Source of the DNA: Planctomycetota bacterium | GTDB lineage: Bacteria > Planctomycetota > UBA8742 > UBA2392 | Reading direction: 5' to 3' | Assembly: GCA_019186845.1 (NCBI GenBank) | Contig: JABARW010000005.1 | Span: 1 to 41,821 of the forward strand | Length of the DNA: 41,821 nucleotides | Shown: positions 31,692 through 39,382 of the stretch, piece after piece | Numbering within the stretch: the stretch's first letter is position 1 | Layout: every line of letters starts with the position of its first letter | Notes under the pieces: model-generated | The model's database searches: none | Told to the model about the DNA's origin: nothing | The model's input: the letters and a program-made list of their open reading frames with translations, nothing else | Program-made: the position numbers and the translations under genes

Positions 31692-32114
31692 ATGACGGCG
31701 AGTGATACGAATCGAGTGCGGCAGTCAGTCGTGTTGTTGATAGCGGAGAGTCCCGCCGCGTCAAGGGAGCTGGGTGAGGCCATTGAGGCTCTGGGTTGCA
31801 TGTGCCATGCGGTGCACGATCTGGCCCAGGCCGAGAATATTCTGACGCACTATGCCCCGGATTGCGTGGTGATGAACTACGCCACGCCCGACGGCCACGG
31901 CGCGGAGCTCATTGGCCTGCTGCGCCGGCGCATGATGCACAAACGCACGCCCATTGTGCTGATTACCGGCGAGATCACGGAAGTCGAGCTCGAGCGCGCG
32001 ATCATGCACGGCATTTACGCCTACCTCGCCAAGCCGTTCAGGGTGGAAGAGCTCCAGAGGCTGGTCGGTGCGGCCATTGCCGACTACCACACCGCGCGCC
32101 TGCGCAAACCCTAG
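31692..32114 (+). CDS. Single-domain response regulator-like protein with degenerate phosphorylation site
   Basis: 140 residues forming one receiver domain (about 13-130). The phospho-acceptor Asp is replaced by Asn62 (VVMNYATPDG), and the acidic pair after strand beta1 is replaced by IAESP, though Thr92 (LITGE) and Lys114 (AYLAKPFR) are intact. It is therefore probably a pseudo-receiver that cannot be phosphorylated in the usual way and may act as a fixed-state signalling or adaptor protein (inference). GGAGAGG at 31683-31689 sets the start at ATG 31692. It has no output domain, and no kinase gene is adjacent. Both flanks carry copies of a 35-bp palindrome, the right one overlapping the stop codon, which suggests a cassette-like origin. 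Confidence 0.85.
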   Translation: MTASDTNRVRQSVVLLIAESPAASRELGEAIEALGCMCHAVHDLAQAENILTHYAPDCVVMNYATPDGHGAELIGLLRRRMMHKRTPIVLITGEITEVELERAIMHGIYAYLAKPFRVEELQRLVGAAIADYHTARLRKP

Positions 32115-32148
32115 CAGGCTTCTGAACGAGTCCAGTTCAGCAGGCTGC
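32114..32148. repeat. 35-bp dispersed palindrome, copy C
   Basis: The left arm GCAGGCTTCTGAACG (32114-32128) and right arm GTTCAGCAGGCTGC (32135-32148) are imperfect inverted repeats of the same CAG..CTGA core. It starts on the last base of the pseudo-receiver stop codon and is the same size as copy B. Confidence 0.6.
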
Positions 32149-32178
32149 CCGGCCCGCGCTACTCCGCTTGAATGCTGC

Positions 32179-32205
32179 TAGAATCCCGCCACGTTCGCGC
32201 GGGAG
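32179..32205 (+). promoter_or_regulatory. -10 hexamer and Shine-Dalgarno of the FMN glutamate-synthase-like gene
   Basis: TAGAAT (32179-32184) with a short leader and GGGAG (32201-32205), 6 nt before ATG 32212. Unlike the leaderless genes here, this one has room for a ribosome-binding site. It would start the six-gene co-directional run. Confidence 0.4.
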
Positions 32206-32211
32206 AATCCC

Positions 32212-33711
32212 ATGCCTTGGTGGGGGTGGCTGCTGATCGGCATTGCCGGCTGGCTCTTGTTCACGGCCGTGGTGGACCTGCTGCAGCGCAAGCACGCCAT
32301 CATTCGCAATTTTCCGCTCATTGGCCGCTTCCGCTACGTGATGGAGAAGTTCGGGCCGCCCTTGCGCCAGTACTTCTTCCAGAGCGACCTGGGCGAGCGC
32401 CCCTTCACGCGACTCCAGCGGGCCTGGGTCTATCGCGTGGCCAAGGGGCAGAACTCCACCGTCGGATTCGGCACCCAGCTTGACCAGGACGCGCCCGGAC
32501 TGATCAAGTTCCACCCCAGCCCCTTTCCCACGCTGGACCTCAAGCGCAGCGACGCCATGAAGCCCGTCGTCATCGGCCCTACGCGCGCGCGCCCTTACGC
32601 TTGCCGTTTTGCCGCCAACATTTCCGGCATGAGCTTTGGCGCCCTCTCGAAAAACGCTGTGCTGGCACTCTCGCGGGGCGCCAAGCTGGCCGGCGGCTAC
32701 ATGAGCACCGGCGAGGGTTCCCTGAGTCCCTATCATCTCGAGGGCGGCGCTGACATCTCCTACCAGCTTGGCCCGGCCTACTTCGGTTGCCGCACCCAGG
32801 AGGGGCGCTTTGACCGAGTGAAGTTCAAGGAGCTGTGCGAGCGCCACGAGCAGATCAGGATGATCGAGATCAAGCTCTCGCAGGGCGCCAAGCCCGGCAA
32901 GGGCGGTGTGCTGCCCAAAGAGAAAATCTCGGCCGAGATTGCGGCCATCCGCGGCATTGCCCGCGACGAAGACTGCCACTCGCCCAACCGGCACCCAGAG
33001 TTTGACGACGTGCCCGGCCTGATGCGTTTCATCAATGAAGTGCGCGATCTGGCAAAGGGGCGCCCTGTGGGCATCAAGCTGTGCCTTGGAGGCGAAGAGT
33101 TCATCCGCGACGTCGCGCGCTACCTGCAGGGCCACGATGACGGGCCCGACTTCATTCAGATTGACGGGGCCGAAGGCGGCACGGGCGCCGCCCCCATGAG
33201 CTTTGCAGACCGCATCGGCATCAGCCTGCAGGAGGCCCTGGTCATCACGGACAACATCCTGCGCGAGCACGGGGTGCGTGAGAAAGTCGTCGTCATCGGC
33301 TCGGGCCGCCTCGTCACAGGGGCCGAGTGCGCCATTGCGCTTGGGCTTGGCGCCGACTTGTGCATGGTGGCGCGCGGCTACATGTTCGCCCTGGGCTGCA
33401 TCCAGGCCCTGCAGTGCAACACCAACCATTGCCCGACGGGCGTGGCCACCCAGAACAAGTGGCTGATGCGCGGCCTGGACCCGACGGAGAAGTCCGTGCG
33501 CGTGGCCAATTACATGAAGGCCCTGCACCACGACATCATGGCCATTGCCTGGGCGCTGGGGCTGGAACAGCCGGGCGACATCAACCGCGAGCACATGAGC
33601 ATGATCGTTGAGCCGGGCCGCCGCGTGGCGCTGACGGAAATCTACCCCACCACGATGAAGGCTTTCCGCGAGACCCGGATACTTCGCAAGCCCCAGGCCA
33701 ATGTTGCATGA
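32212..33711 (+). CDS. Membrane-anchored FMN-binding glutamate synthase-like protein
   Basis: 499 residues of the GltS/Glu_synthase FMN-domain family. Residues 5-25 are a single N-terminal membrane helix. The (beta/alpha)8 FMN domain contains [14 protein letters not shown] (137-150), [35 protein letters not shown] and [10 protein letters not shown]. Cys396, Cys402 and Cys407 (C-x5-C-x4-C) match the 3Fe-4S cluster ligands of GltB. The glutaminase domain of true GltB is absent, so ammonia must come from elsewhere or the reaction is different; the physiological role of the standalone family is not settled. ATG at 32212 follows GGGAG. The stop overlaps the aroDEK start by ATGA, so the two are translationally coupled. 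Confidence 0.93.
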   Translation: MPWWGWLLIGIAGWLLFTAVVDLLQRKHAIIRNFPLIGRFRYVMEKFGPPLRQYFFQSDLGERPFTRLQRAWVYRVAKGQNSTVGFGTQLDQDAPGLIKFHPSPFPTLDLKRSDAMKPVVIGPTRARPYACRFAANISGMSFGALSKNAVLALSRGAKLAGGYMSTGEGSLSPYHLEGGADISYQLGPAYFGCRTQEGRFDRVKFKELCERHEQIRMIEIKLSQGAKPGKGGVLPKEKISAEIAAIRGIARDEDCHSPNRHPEFDDVPGLMRFINEVRDLAKGRPVGIKLCLGGEEFIRDVARYLQGHDDGPDFIQIDGAEGGTGAAPMSFADRIGISLQEALVITDNILREHGVREKVVVIGSGRLVTGAECAIALGLGADLCMVARGYMFALGCIQALQCNTNHCPTGVATQNKWLMRGLDPTEKSVRVANYMKALHHDIMAIAWALGLEQPGDINREHMSMIVEPGRRVALTEIYPTTMKAFRETRILRKPQANVA

Positions 33712-35672
33712 TTGTCGCCGTGGCCAGTTTGAGGCAGTTGCTGGCCCTGCCAAACCTGGGCATGCCGGGCGTGGGCCGGGTGGAGGTGCGCCTCGACCTT
33801 GAAGATGCCTGGCGCGAAGTGCTTGCCAACCCCGAGCTGCTGGGCGTTTTGGCGGCGAGACTGGGCCTGCCGTTGATTGCCACCTGCCGGCGCAAGGCCG
33901 AGGGCGGCCGCTTTGAAGGCCACGAAGACGCGCGCATGGCCGTACTCCGGCGCGCAGCCGCGCAGGCCGATTTTGTGGATGTCGAGCAGGGCGTGGTCCT
34001 TGACGTGGACCCCCGCAAGGTCATACGCAGCCATCACGACTTCGGCCCCATGCCCCAGGACCTTCAGGTCCTGCTGGCCGCCCTGAAGTCCGAAGGGGGG
34101 GCGGAGTTCAAGCTGGCGGTCACGGCGGGCCACCTCAGCGACAACCTGCGCCTGCGCGATCTTCTGCGGCAGGCCGGTGGCGGCGTCAGCGCCTTTGCCA
34201 TGGGCGAGTACGGGCTGCCCTCGCGCATTCTGGCGCTTGCGTGGGGCAGCGTCTCGACCTATGCCGCGCTGGACGGGCGCGCTTTGGCTCCGGGCATGCC
34301 CTCGGTCGAGGATCTGAGCAGGCTATATCGCGCCGCGGACCTGGGGCCGTCGACGGCTGTCTATGGCGTCACGGGCCTGCACGTCAGCCACAGCCAGAGC
34401 CCGAAGTTGCACAACGCGGCCCTGGCCCAAAGCGGCATCGGCGCTGTTTACCTTCCCCTGGCGGCCACCAGCGTGGCCGACTTCGTGCAGTTCGCGCGCA
34501 GCCTGCCGCTGAAGGGCGCGAGCGTGACCGTGCCCTTCAAGGAGGAAATGGCGCGCCATTGTGTGGCGCTGGATGCCGCGGCCCAGTCCCTGGGCGCCGT
34601 GAACACCGTGACGCTCGATGATCGCGGCAGCCTGCGGGGCGCCAACACCGACGCGCCGGGCTTTGCGCTTGCCCTGTCCGAAGAGTTCGGAGCTGTCGCT
34701 CCCGGCTGCCGGTTCCTCGTGCTTGGCGCCGGGGGGTCAGCGCGGGCCGTGGTGCATGCCCTGCTCAAGCAGGGGGCCTATGTGGGGGTCCATGCCCGGC
34801 GCCTTTCCAAGGCCGAGGAACTCTGCCGCGGCACGGCCGCGCGGGCTGTCGCGACCTTGAACTCGTCTGACGTACTCTGGGAGTGCGTCGTGAACTGCAC
34901 GCCCTGCGGTATGGGCGGCGCTCACGTGGATGAAATGCCGCTGCCCTGGCACGAACTGGAGCCCGCCCTCCATCCCAGAGCCGTGTTCTATGACCTGGTT
35001 TACGAGCCGCCCCTGACACCGCTTCTGGCCCGCGCTCAGGCCCAGGGCTTTCACATTGCCAACGGGCTTTCCATGCTGCTGCGGCAGGCCGAGGCCCAGG
35101 CCGCTATCTGGGGTTATCTGCCCCTGCGCTCACGCCTCGAGGCGCCGCCTGGGCCCCGGCGCAAGCTGGTATGGCTCATCGGCTATCGGGCCAGCGGCAA
35201 GAGCACGCTGGCGCCGCGCCTGGCCCAGCGCCTGAACTGCCCCTCCTTTGACCTGGATGCTCTGCTGGAGGCGCGGGCCGGCCGCCCCATCGCCCAGGTG
35301 TTCGGCCAAGGCGAGCATGCATTTCGCGTGCTGGAGGACATGGAACTCAGCCTTCTGGCGGCGCGGCAGCGCGAAGGTGTCGTGGCCACGGGCGGAGGGG
35401 CGGTGCTCAACCATCGCCTCGTGGAGTCCATGAGGGAAAGCGGAACGGTGGTCTACCTTGACGCGCCCGATGACCTGCTCGTGGCGCGGCTGGAGCAGGA
35501 CGCCTCCGCTCGCCCCTCACTCACGGGGCGGCCCGTAGCCGAAGAGGTGCAAGAGGTCATGGCTTGGCGCCGCCCGCTGTATGAGCGCGCCGCCCACATC
35601 GTGATCCCGGTGTCGGCCGCGAGCACCCTTGAGGCGCTGTCTTCCGAAATCATGGCGCGTTTGCCAAAGTGA
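33708..35672 (+). CDS. aroDEK: Trifunctional shikimate-pathway fusion: AroD (3-dehydroquinase) - AroE (shikimate dehydrogenase) - AroK (shikimate kinase)
   Basis: 654 residues carrying three consecutive shikimate-pathway enzymes. Residues 1-200: type I dehydroquinate dehydratase, with [11 protein letters not shown], His109/His110, Schiff-base Lys135 (FKLAV) and [15 protein letters not shown]. Residues about 215-472: shikimate dehydrogenase, with [18 protein letters not shown] (219-236), VTVPFK (Lys278), GANTDAPG (Asp315), [10 protein letters not shown] and NCTPCGMGG. Residues about 486-654: shikimate kinase, with Walker [10 protein letters not shown] (492-500), Asp517, Arg540, GGG at 562-564 and LTGRP. 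Key residues of all three are visible. This joins 3-dehydroquinate to shikimate 3-phosphate. Bifunctional AroDE is known (plants, Chlamydia); the AROM complex has another order. ATGA overlaps the preceding gene. The gene symbol is descriptive. Confidence 0.94.
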   Translation: MIVAVASLRQLLALPNLGMPGVGRVEVRLDLEDAWREVLANPELLGVLAARLGLPLIATCRRKAEGGRFEGHEDARMAVLRRAAAQADFVDVEQGVVLDVDPRKVIRSHHDFGPMPQDLQVLLAALKSEGGAEFKLAVTAGHLSDNLRLRDLLRQAGGGVSAFAMGEYGLPSRILALAWGSVSTYAALDGRALAPGMPSVEDLSRLYRAADLGPSTAVYGVTGLHVSHSQSPKLHNAALAQSGIGAVYLPLAATSVADFVQFARSLPLKGASVTVPFKEEMARHCVALDAAAQSLGAVNTVTLDDRGSLRGANTDAPGFALALSEEFGAVAPGCRFLVLGAGGSARAVVHALLKQGAYVGVHARRLSKAEELCRGTAARAVATLNSSDVLWECVVNCTPCGMGGAHVDEMPLPWHELEPALHPRAVFYDLVYEPPLTPLLARAQAQGFHIANGLSMLLRQAEAQAAIWGYLPLRSRLEAPPGPRRKLVWLIGYRASGKSTLAPRLAQRLNCPSFDLDALLEARAGRPIAQVFGQGEHAFRVLEDMELSLLAARQREGVVATGGGAVLNHRLVESMRESGTVVYLDAPDDLLVARLEQDASARPSLTGRPVAEEVQEVMAWRRPLYERAAHIVIPVSAASTLEALSSEIMARLPK

Positions 35673-35678
35673 ACCGCG

Positions 35679-36647
35679 ATGGCCTCCGCCGAAACCATCG
35701 AAATCGCCCGGGGCATCCCGCCCGGCTTTGTGCTTGCCTGCGCCATGGTGTTTGGCGCCTTCGTGGGAAGTTTCACCAACGTGGTGGCCTGGCGCCTGCC
35801 GCGCCAGTGTCTGAGCATTAACAATCCGCGGCGCAGCTTCTGCCCCAAGTGCAAGACGCAACTGGCCTGGTACGACAACATTCCGGTCCTGGGCTGGATT
35901 CTCCTGCTGGGCCGCTGCCGCTACTGCCGCAAGGCGATCTCGCCGCGCTACCCCCTGGTCGAGGCGGCCATGGCCGCGCTGTTCGGTCTGGCCGTCTGGC
36001 GCACCGTGCTTTCGGGTGGGCCAGGCGCCCTGGTCAGCGTCGAGGCCTGGCTGTTTGCGCTGGCGGCCGTGGTGGCCATCAGCGTCCTCATACCTGTGGC
36101 GCTGATTGACTGGGACTTGACCATCATTCCCGATGAGCTGGCCGTGGGCCCCCTGCTGTTCTTTGTGCCCATGGCCGCGAGTGTCACCCACATGCGTACG
36201 GGCTTGCCCCCGGACTTGGACCCCCTGCTCTTTCATGCTCTGCCGCTTTGGCTCAACGGCGTGCTCAGTGCCCTGGTGGCGGGCGCGGCCGGCAGCCTGA
36301 CGCTCTGGCTTATCGGCAAGGCGGGCAACGTTCTCTTTCCGGGACGCACGGCCAAGATGGGCGGTGAGAGCATGGGCTTTGGCGACGTGAAGCTGGTGTT
36401 CCTGCTGGGGGTCATCCTCGGCTGGCCAAAGCTGGTGGCCGCTTTTTTCATCGCCATACTGCTGGGTGCCAGCGTGGGCCTTGTGCTGCGCGTGGCGGCA
36501 CGCTTTCTTGCCGTGCCCTTTGGGCCCTTTCTGGTGGCGGGGACGCTGGCCGCCCTGCTGTTCACGCCCGAGATCCTGCAGGCCGTGGACTGGTACATTG
36601 CCCTGATTACGCCCCAAGGGGTGCCGCCGGCGCGGCTGGGTTCATGA
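35679..36647 (+). CDS. pilD: Type IV prepilin peptidase (GspO/PilD family)
   Basis: 322 residues with about eight hydrophobic segments. It cleaves prepilin leader peptides and N-methylates the new N-terminus in type IV pili and type II secretion. The N-terminal domain has the tetracysteine zinc site Cys55, Cys58, Cys80, Cys83 in FCPKC and RCRYCRK. The C-terminal aspartyl-protease domain carries LIDWDLTIIPDE (142-153) and MGFGDVKL (232-239) with the second catalytic Asp236 of the GxGD motif. It begins 6 nt after aroDEK and probably belongs to the same transcript; no pilus structural genes are in the window. Confidence 0.94.
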   Translation: MASAETIEIARGIPPGFVLACAMVFGAFVGSFTNVVAWRLPRQCLSINNPRRSFCPKCKTQLAWYDNIPVLGWILLLGRCRYCRKAISPRYPLVEAAMAALFGLAVWRTVLSGGPGALVSVEAWLFALAAVVAISVLIPVALIDWDLTIIPDELAVGPLLFFVPMAASVTHMRTGLPPDLDPLLFHALPLWLNGVLSALVAGAAGSLTLWLIGKAGNVLFPGRTAKMGGESMGFGDVKLVFLLGVILGWPKLVAAFFIAILLGASVGLVLRVAARFLAVPFGPFLVAGTLAALLFTPEILQAVDWYIALITPQGVPPARLGS

Positions 36648-36689
36648 GCGCGCCGGAGTCTCTTCGCGGCGCCACGAGTGAGGAAGTGC

Positions 36690-37565
36690 ATGTCGAAATA
36701 CGTCACGGTCATCAACGGCCGATTTGTGGATGAGAAGGACGCCCAGGTCAGCGTGCTGGACCACGGCTTCCTGTTCGGCGATTCCATCTACGAAGTGGTG
36801 CGCACGGTGCAGGGCAAGCTGTTTGGCGCGCGCCAGCACCTCAAGCGCCTCCACGCCTCGGCCGATGCCCTGGGCTTGAAGCTGCCTTTGATGGACGAGC
36901 AGTTCATCGACTTGATGCGCGAAATGCACCGGCGCAAACCCGGCAGCGAGAGCTACTTGCGTGTTATCGTGACGCGCGGCGTGGGAGAACTTGACCTTCA
37001 CCCGGCCAGTTGCACCTCGCCCACCGTCATCGGTATTGCCAAGCCCCTGCCACAGTGGCCGGCCGAGAGTTACAGCCGCGGCGCAAAAGTCATTCTGGCG
37101 GGCGTGCGGCGCAACCCCAAGAACGCCACAGATCCGGCCATCAAGAGCGGCAACTACCTCAATAACGTGCTCGCCATCGTTGAGGCCCGGGCCGCCGGCG
37201 CGGCCGAAGCTGTCATGCTCAACGTCCAGGGCCACGTCACGGAGTGCACCACCAGCAACGTGTTCCTGGTGCAGGGCGGTGAGCTGCATACGCCCGACCT
37301 GGGCGAGGGGTTGCTGGCCGGCGTGACGCGCAGCTTTGTGCTCGAACTCGCCCGCAAGCTCTCCCTGCGCTGTCATGAGCGGGCCATTTCGGCCCAGGAA
37401 CTGCTGGCCGCCGACGAAGTGTTCATTACCAGCAGCACCCGGGACATCATGCCCGTGGCCGCCATCGGCGACATTCCCCTGCGCCACAGCCCCGGACCTG
37501 TGACCAAGCGCCTCATGGAGGCCTTCAATACCGTCCTGCTCGATCCCTCCAACCTGATTGCCTGA
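36690..37565 (+). CDS. Class IV aminotransferase (IlvE/DAAT/ADC-lyase fold)
   Basis: 291 residues. PLP-dependent fold type IV: DHGFLFGDSIYEVVRT near 24-39, LRVIVTRGVGELDL, the Schiff-base Lys152 in IKSGNYLNNVLA and ECTTSNVFLV at 185-194. These features fit the branched-chain aminotransferase, D-alanine aminotransferase and aminodeoxychorismate lyase group; the exact member cannot be assigned. The shikimate-pathway neighbour would fit 4-amino-4-deoxychorismate lyase or an aromatic transaminase, but this is only suggestive. GAGGAA at 36679-36684 supports ATG 36690 over an upstream GTG at 36678. The stop overlaps the next start in TGATG. Confidence 0.9.
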   Translation: MSKYVTVINGRFVDEKDAQVSVLDHGFLFGDSIYEVVRTVQGKLFGARQHLKRLHASADALGLKLPLMDEQFIDLMREMHRRKPGSESYLRVIVTRGVGELDLHPASCTSPTVIGIAKPLPQWPAESYSRGAKVILAGVRRNPKNATDPAIKSGNYLNNVLAIVEARAAGAAEAVMLNVQGHVTECTTSNVFLVQGGELHTPDLGEGLLAGVTRSFVLELARKLSLRCHERAISAQELLAADEVFITSSTRDIMPVAAIGDIPLRHSPGPVTKRLMEAFNTVLLDPSNLIA

Positions 37566-38467
37566 TGCCGCGCAAGCTGATTGCTATCGCCAATCCGATT
37601 TCAGGCAAGGGCAAGGCCGCAAAGCTGGGCCCGCGGCTGGCGCGTCTGGCCCGTGAAAGCGGTGTCGAGATTCACCTGCGCCTGACGACCCACGCCGGCC
37701 ACAGCCAGGAGTTGGCGCACGATGCCAGGGCCGAGGGTTACGACGCCATCGTGGCCTGCGGAGGTGACGGCACGGTCAATGACATCGTCAACGGCATGCG
37801 CGACAACCCCCTGCCCCTGATGTTAGTGGCAATGGGCACGGGCAACGTGTTGGCCAAGGAAATCGGGGCCACAGCCAATCCCATGCGCTACGCACAAGCC
37901 CTGCGGGAATGGAGACTTCTGAGCCGTGACCTGGGGCAACTGAATGGCGGGCGGCTCTTCACCTGCTTCGTGGGTGCCGGCTTTGACGGCGAGTGTACGC
38001 GCCAGATAAAGGAAGCGAGGCGGGGTGGCAGCATGAAAATGTGGCAGTACGTTCCGGCCATCTGGCGGGCCATTGCCAGCGCGAACTTCACGACCATCAG
38101 CGCCACCCTTGATGGCTCACAGCGGGTGGAGGGCGCCAGCTTTGCACTGGCCGCCATTACGCCGGCCTACGGCGGACCCCTGGCCCTGACGCCGCAGGCA
38201 AAGGCCAATGACGGCCTGCTGGACGTGCTGACGATTCATGAACCCATCACCTTCCTGAGTGTAATGCGCCTTCTGGCACTGGGATTTGTGCGGCAGATTG
38301 CCTCCCACCGCCGCGCCAAAGTGACAAGGGCGACTACGGTCGCCCTTGAAGCTCGCGAGCCCGGCGGACGCGAAGTTCCCATCCAGGTGGATGGAGACTT
38401 CGCCGGCTACCTGCCTGTGGATTGTCGCATGCTTCCGGGGGCCCTGCAGATGCTGGATCCCCGTTGA
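37565..38467 (+). CDS. Diacylglycerol/lipid kinase of the YegS/DgkB family
   Basis: 300 residues. The ATP-binding GGDGT (66-70) followed by VNDIVNG, the N-terminal IANPISGKGKA phosphate loop, GTGNVLAKEIG and the C-terminal VPIQVDGDFAG segment are characteristic of the bacterial DAG kinase catalytic family. Members phosphorylate diacylglycerol, phosphatidylglycerol or other lipids; the substrate here is unknown. No membrane helix is visible, so it would act at the membrane surface. It overlaps the aminotransferase gene by 1 nt and ends 3 nt from the convergent LysM gene, with no terminator between. Confidence 0.92.
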   Translation: MPRKLIAIANPISGKGKAAKLGPRLARLARESGVEIHLRLTTHAGHSQELAHDARAEGYDAIVACGGDGTVNDIVNGMRDNPLPLMLVAMGTGNVLAKEIGATANPMRYAQALREWRLLSRDLGQLNGGRLFTCFVGAGFDGECTRQIKEARRGGSMKMWQYVPAIWRAIASANFTTISATLDGSQRVEGASFALAAITPAYGGPLALTPQAKANDGLLDVLTIHEPITFLSVMRLLALGFVRQIASHRRAKVTRATTVALEAREPGGREVPIQVDGDFAGYLPVDCRMLPGALQMLDPR

Positions 38468-38470
38468 AAC

Positions 38471-38911
38471 TCAAGCCTTGATCGGCACTTTGACCTTGAC
38501 CCCCGGTTTGAGGCTCACGCCGGGGTTGGCCTGCTGGAGGCTTTCAGTGGTCACGCCCTTTCCTTTGAAGCGTGTATGGGCGATGGACCACCAGCTGTCA
38601 CCCTTTTGCACGACGTACTCTTCAACCCCTCCGGCTGCAGGCTTGGGCTGTGGCACCGGGGCCTGTGGAGTCGCTGCTTCCTCTTTATGCGCGGCGGGGG
38701 CCGTGTTCACTTCCGCCATGTCGCCGGGGAGTTCCTGGCGTTGCAGGTCCTTGGGGCCAACTCGGGCTTCGATGCGCTCTGGACCCATGACGTCGGGACG
38801 TTCATCGGCGACGACGTCGCGGGCGCGACTGAGCACCTGATCCCAGATCAGGCCCAGACCCAGGCTGATGACGCTGGCCACAAAGATGGCGATCTTGATC
38901 CCACGGTCCAT
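38471..38911 (-). CDS. Membrane-anchored LysM-domain protein
   Basis: 146 residues. An N-terminal membrane helix (about 4-22, IKIAIFVASVISLGLGLIW) is followed by a Pro/Ala/Glu-rich linker (about 40-88) and a C-terminal LysM domain (about 90-146: YVVQKGDSWWSIAHTRF, LQQANPGVSLKPGVKVKVP). LysM binds peptidoglycan or other GlcNAc polymers, so it probably tethers the cell wall to the membrane. GGGAG, 6 nt upstream, supports ATG 38911 over ATG 38935, which lies inside the hairpin at 38935-38960. It is convergent with the lipid kinase. The function beyond cell-wall binding is unknown. Confidence 0.88.
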   Translation of the reverse strand: MDRGIKIAIFVASVISLGLGLIWDQVLSRARDVVADERPDVMGPERIEARVGPKDLQRQELPGDMAEVNTAPAAHKEEAATPQAPVPQPKPAAGGVEEYVVQKGDSWWSIAHTRFKGKGVTTESLQQANPGVSLKPGVKVKVPIKA

Positions 38912-38934
38912 ATCTGACTCCCAGAGTGTCGGCA

Positions 38935-38960
38935 AAACGCCGCTTCGGATTTCGGCGTTT
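38935..38960. terminator. Hairpin upstream of the LysM gene
   Basis: AAACGCCG (38935-38942) and CGGCGTTT (38953-38960) form an 8-bp stem with T4 on the minus-strand side. It is in the leader of the LysM gene on that strand and could act as an attenuator or as the end of an unseen small transcript. The 38968-39036 stretch beyond it is purine-rich and shows no ORF. Confidence 0.4.
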
Positions 38961-39036
38961 GCGGGCTGGAACTGAAGGGGCGGGTCAAGGCGGTAGATGG
39001 CGGAGGGAGTAAGTAGAGGGAAGAAGGTGAGAAAGA

Positions 39037-39065
39037 TTGACAGAAGCTTTGCCGTACTTTATATT
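39037..39065 (+). promoter_or_regulatory. Consensus sigma70 promoter P1 upstream of the porin
   Basis: TTGACA (39037-39042), 17 bp, TATATT (39060-39065): the best promoter match in the window, 318 nt before the porin ATG. Transcription from about 39072 would include the stem-loop at 39099-39144. Confidence 0.7.
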
Positions 39066-39071
39066 TCATAA

Positions 39072-39235
39072 ACTGCAAAGTTACCGGACGCAGAATGCCG
39101 ATAAGCGCCCAAGAGGCCCATTCTAAGGGCTTGGGCGAGTATCGTGAGGCCAGTTGCCCTGCGGATTCGGCCGGTAATTTCAAGGTCAGGGTTGGGTTCG
39201 AACAATTGTGGTAGAAGTAATGGTCAAGAACAGGC
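39072..39235 (+). ncRNA. Candidate structured leader or small RNA with long stem-loop
   Basis: Between P1 and P2 there is no ORF, but a 46-nt stem-loop at 39099-39144: CGATA/TATCG closing pairs, a symmetric AG/AG internal loop, an 8-bp CGCCCAAG/CTTGGGCG stem and a 16-nt loop. With the strong P1 promoter this could be a regulatory leader of the porin or an independent sRNA. No T-run terminator is seen, so readthrough to the porin is the simpler reading. It does not match tmRNA, SRP RNA, RNase P or 6S RNA signatures I know. The ends are estimates. Confidence 0.3.
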
Positions 39236-39263
39236 TTGACGCTGGAAAGTGTCACGCTAATGT
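39236..39263 (+). promoter_or_regulatory. Second porin promoter P2
   Basis: TTGACG (39236-39241), 16 bp, TAATGT (39258-39263). The start near 39270 would give a 113-nt leader that excludes the P1 stem-loop. Confidence 0.5.
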
Positions 39264-39382
39264 CTTGGCCGTCTTTGCACGAGTTGCCCTTGCACATCAC
39301 GGAAAGGCTGTGCCAGGGCTCTCCGGTTGCGATGGACGGACGCGTATCCGGAATTTCCGAGTTCTTTTTGGGAGAGCGAGGC

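Noticed and set aside
39195..39203. GGTTCGAAC, resembling a tRNA T-loop
   Set aside because: No acceptor stem, anticodon arm or D-loop can be placed around it.
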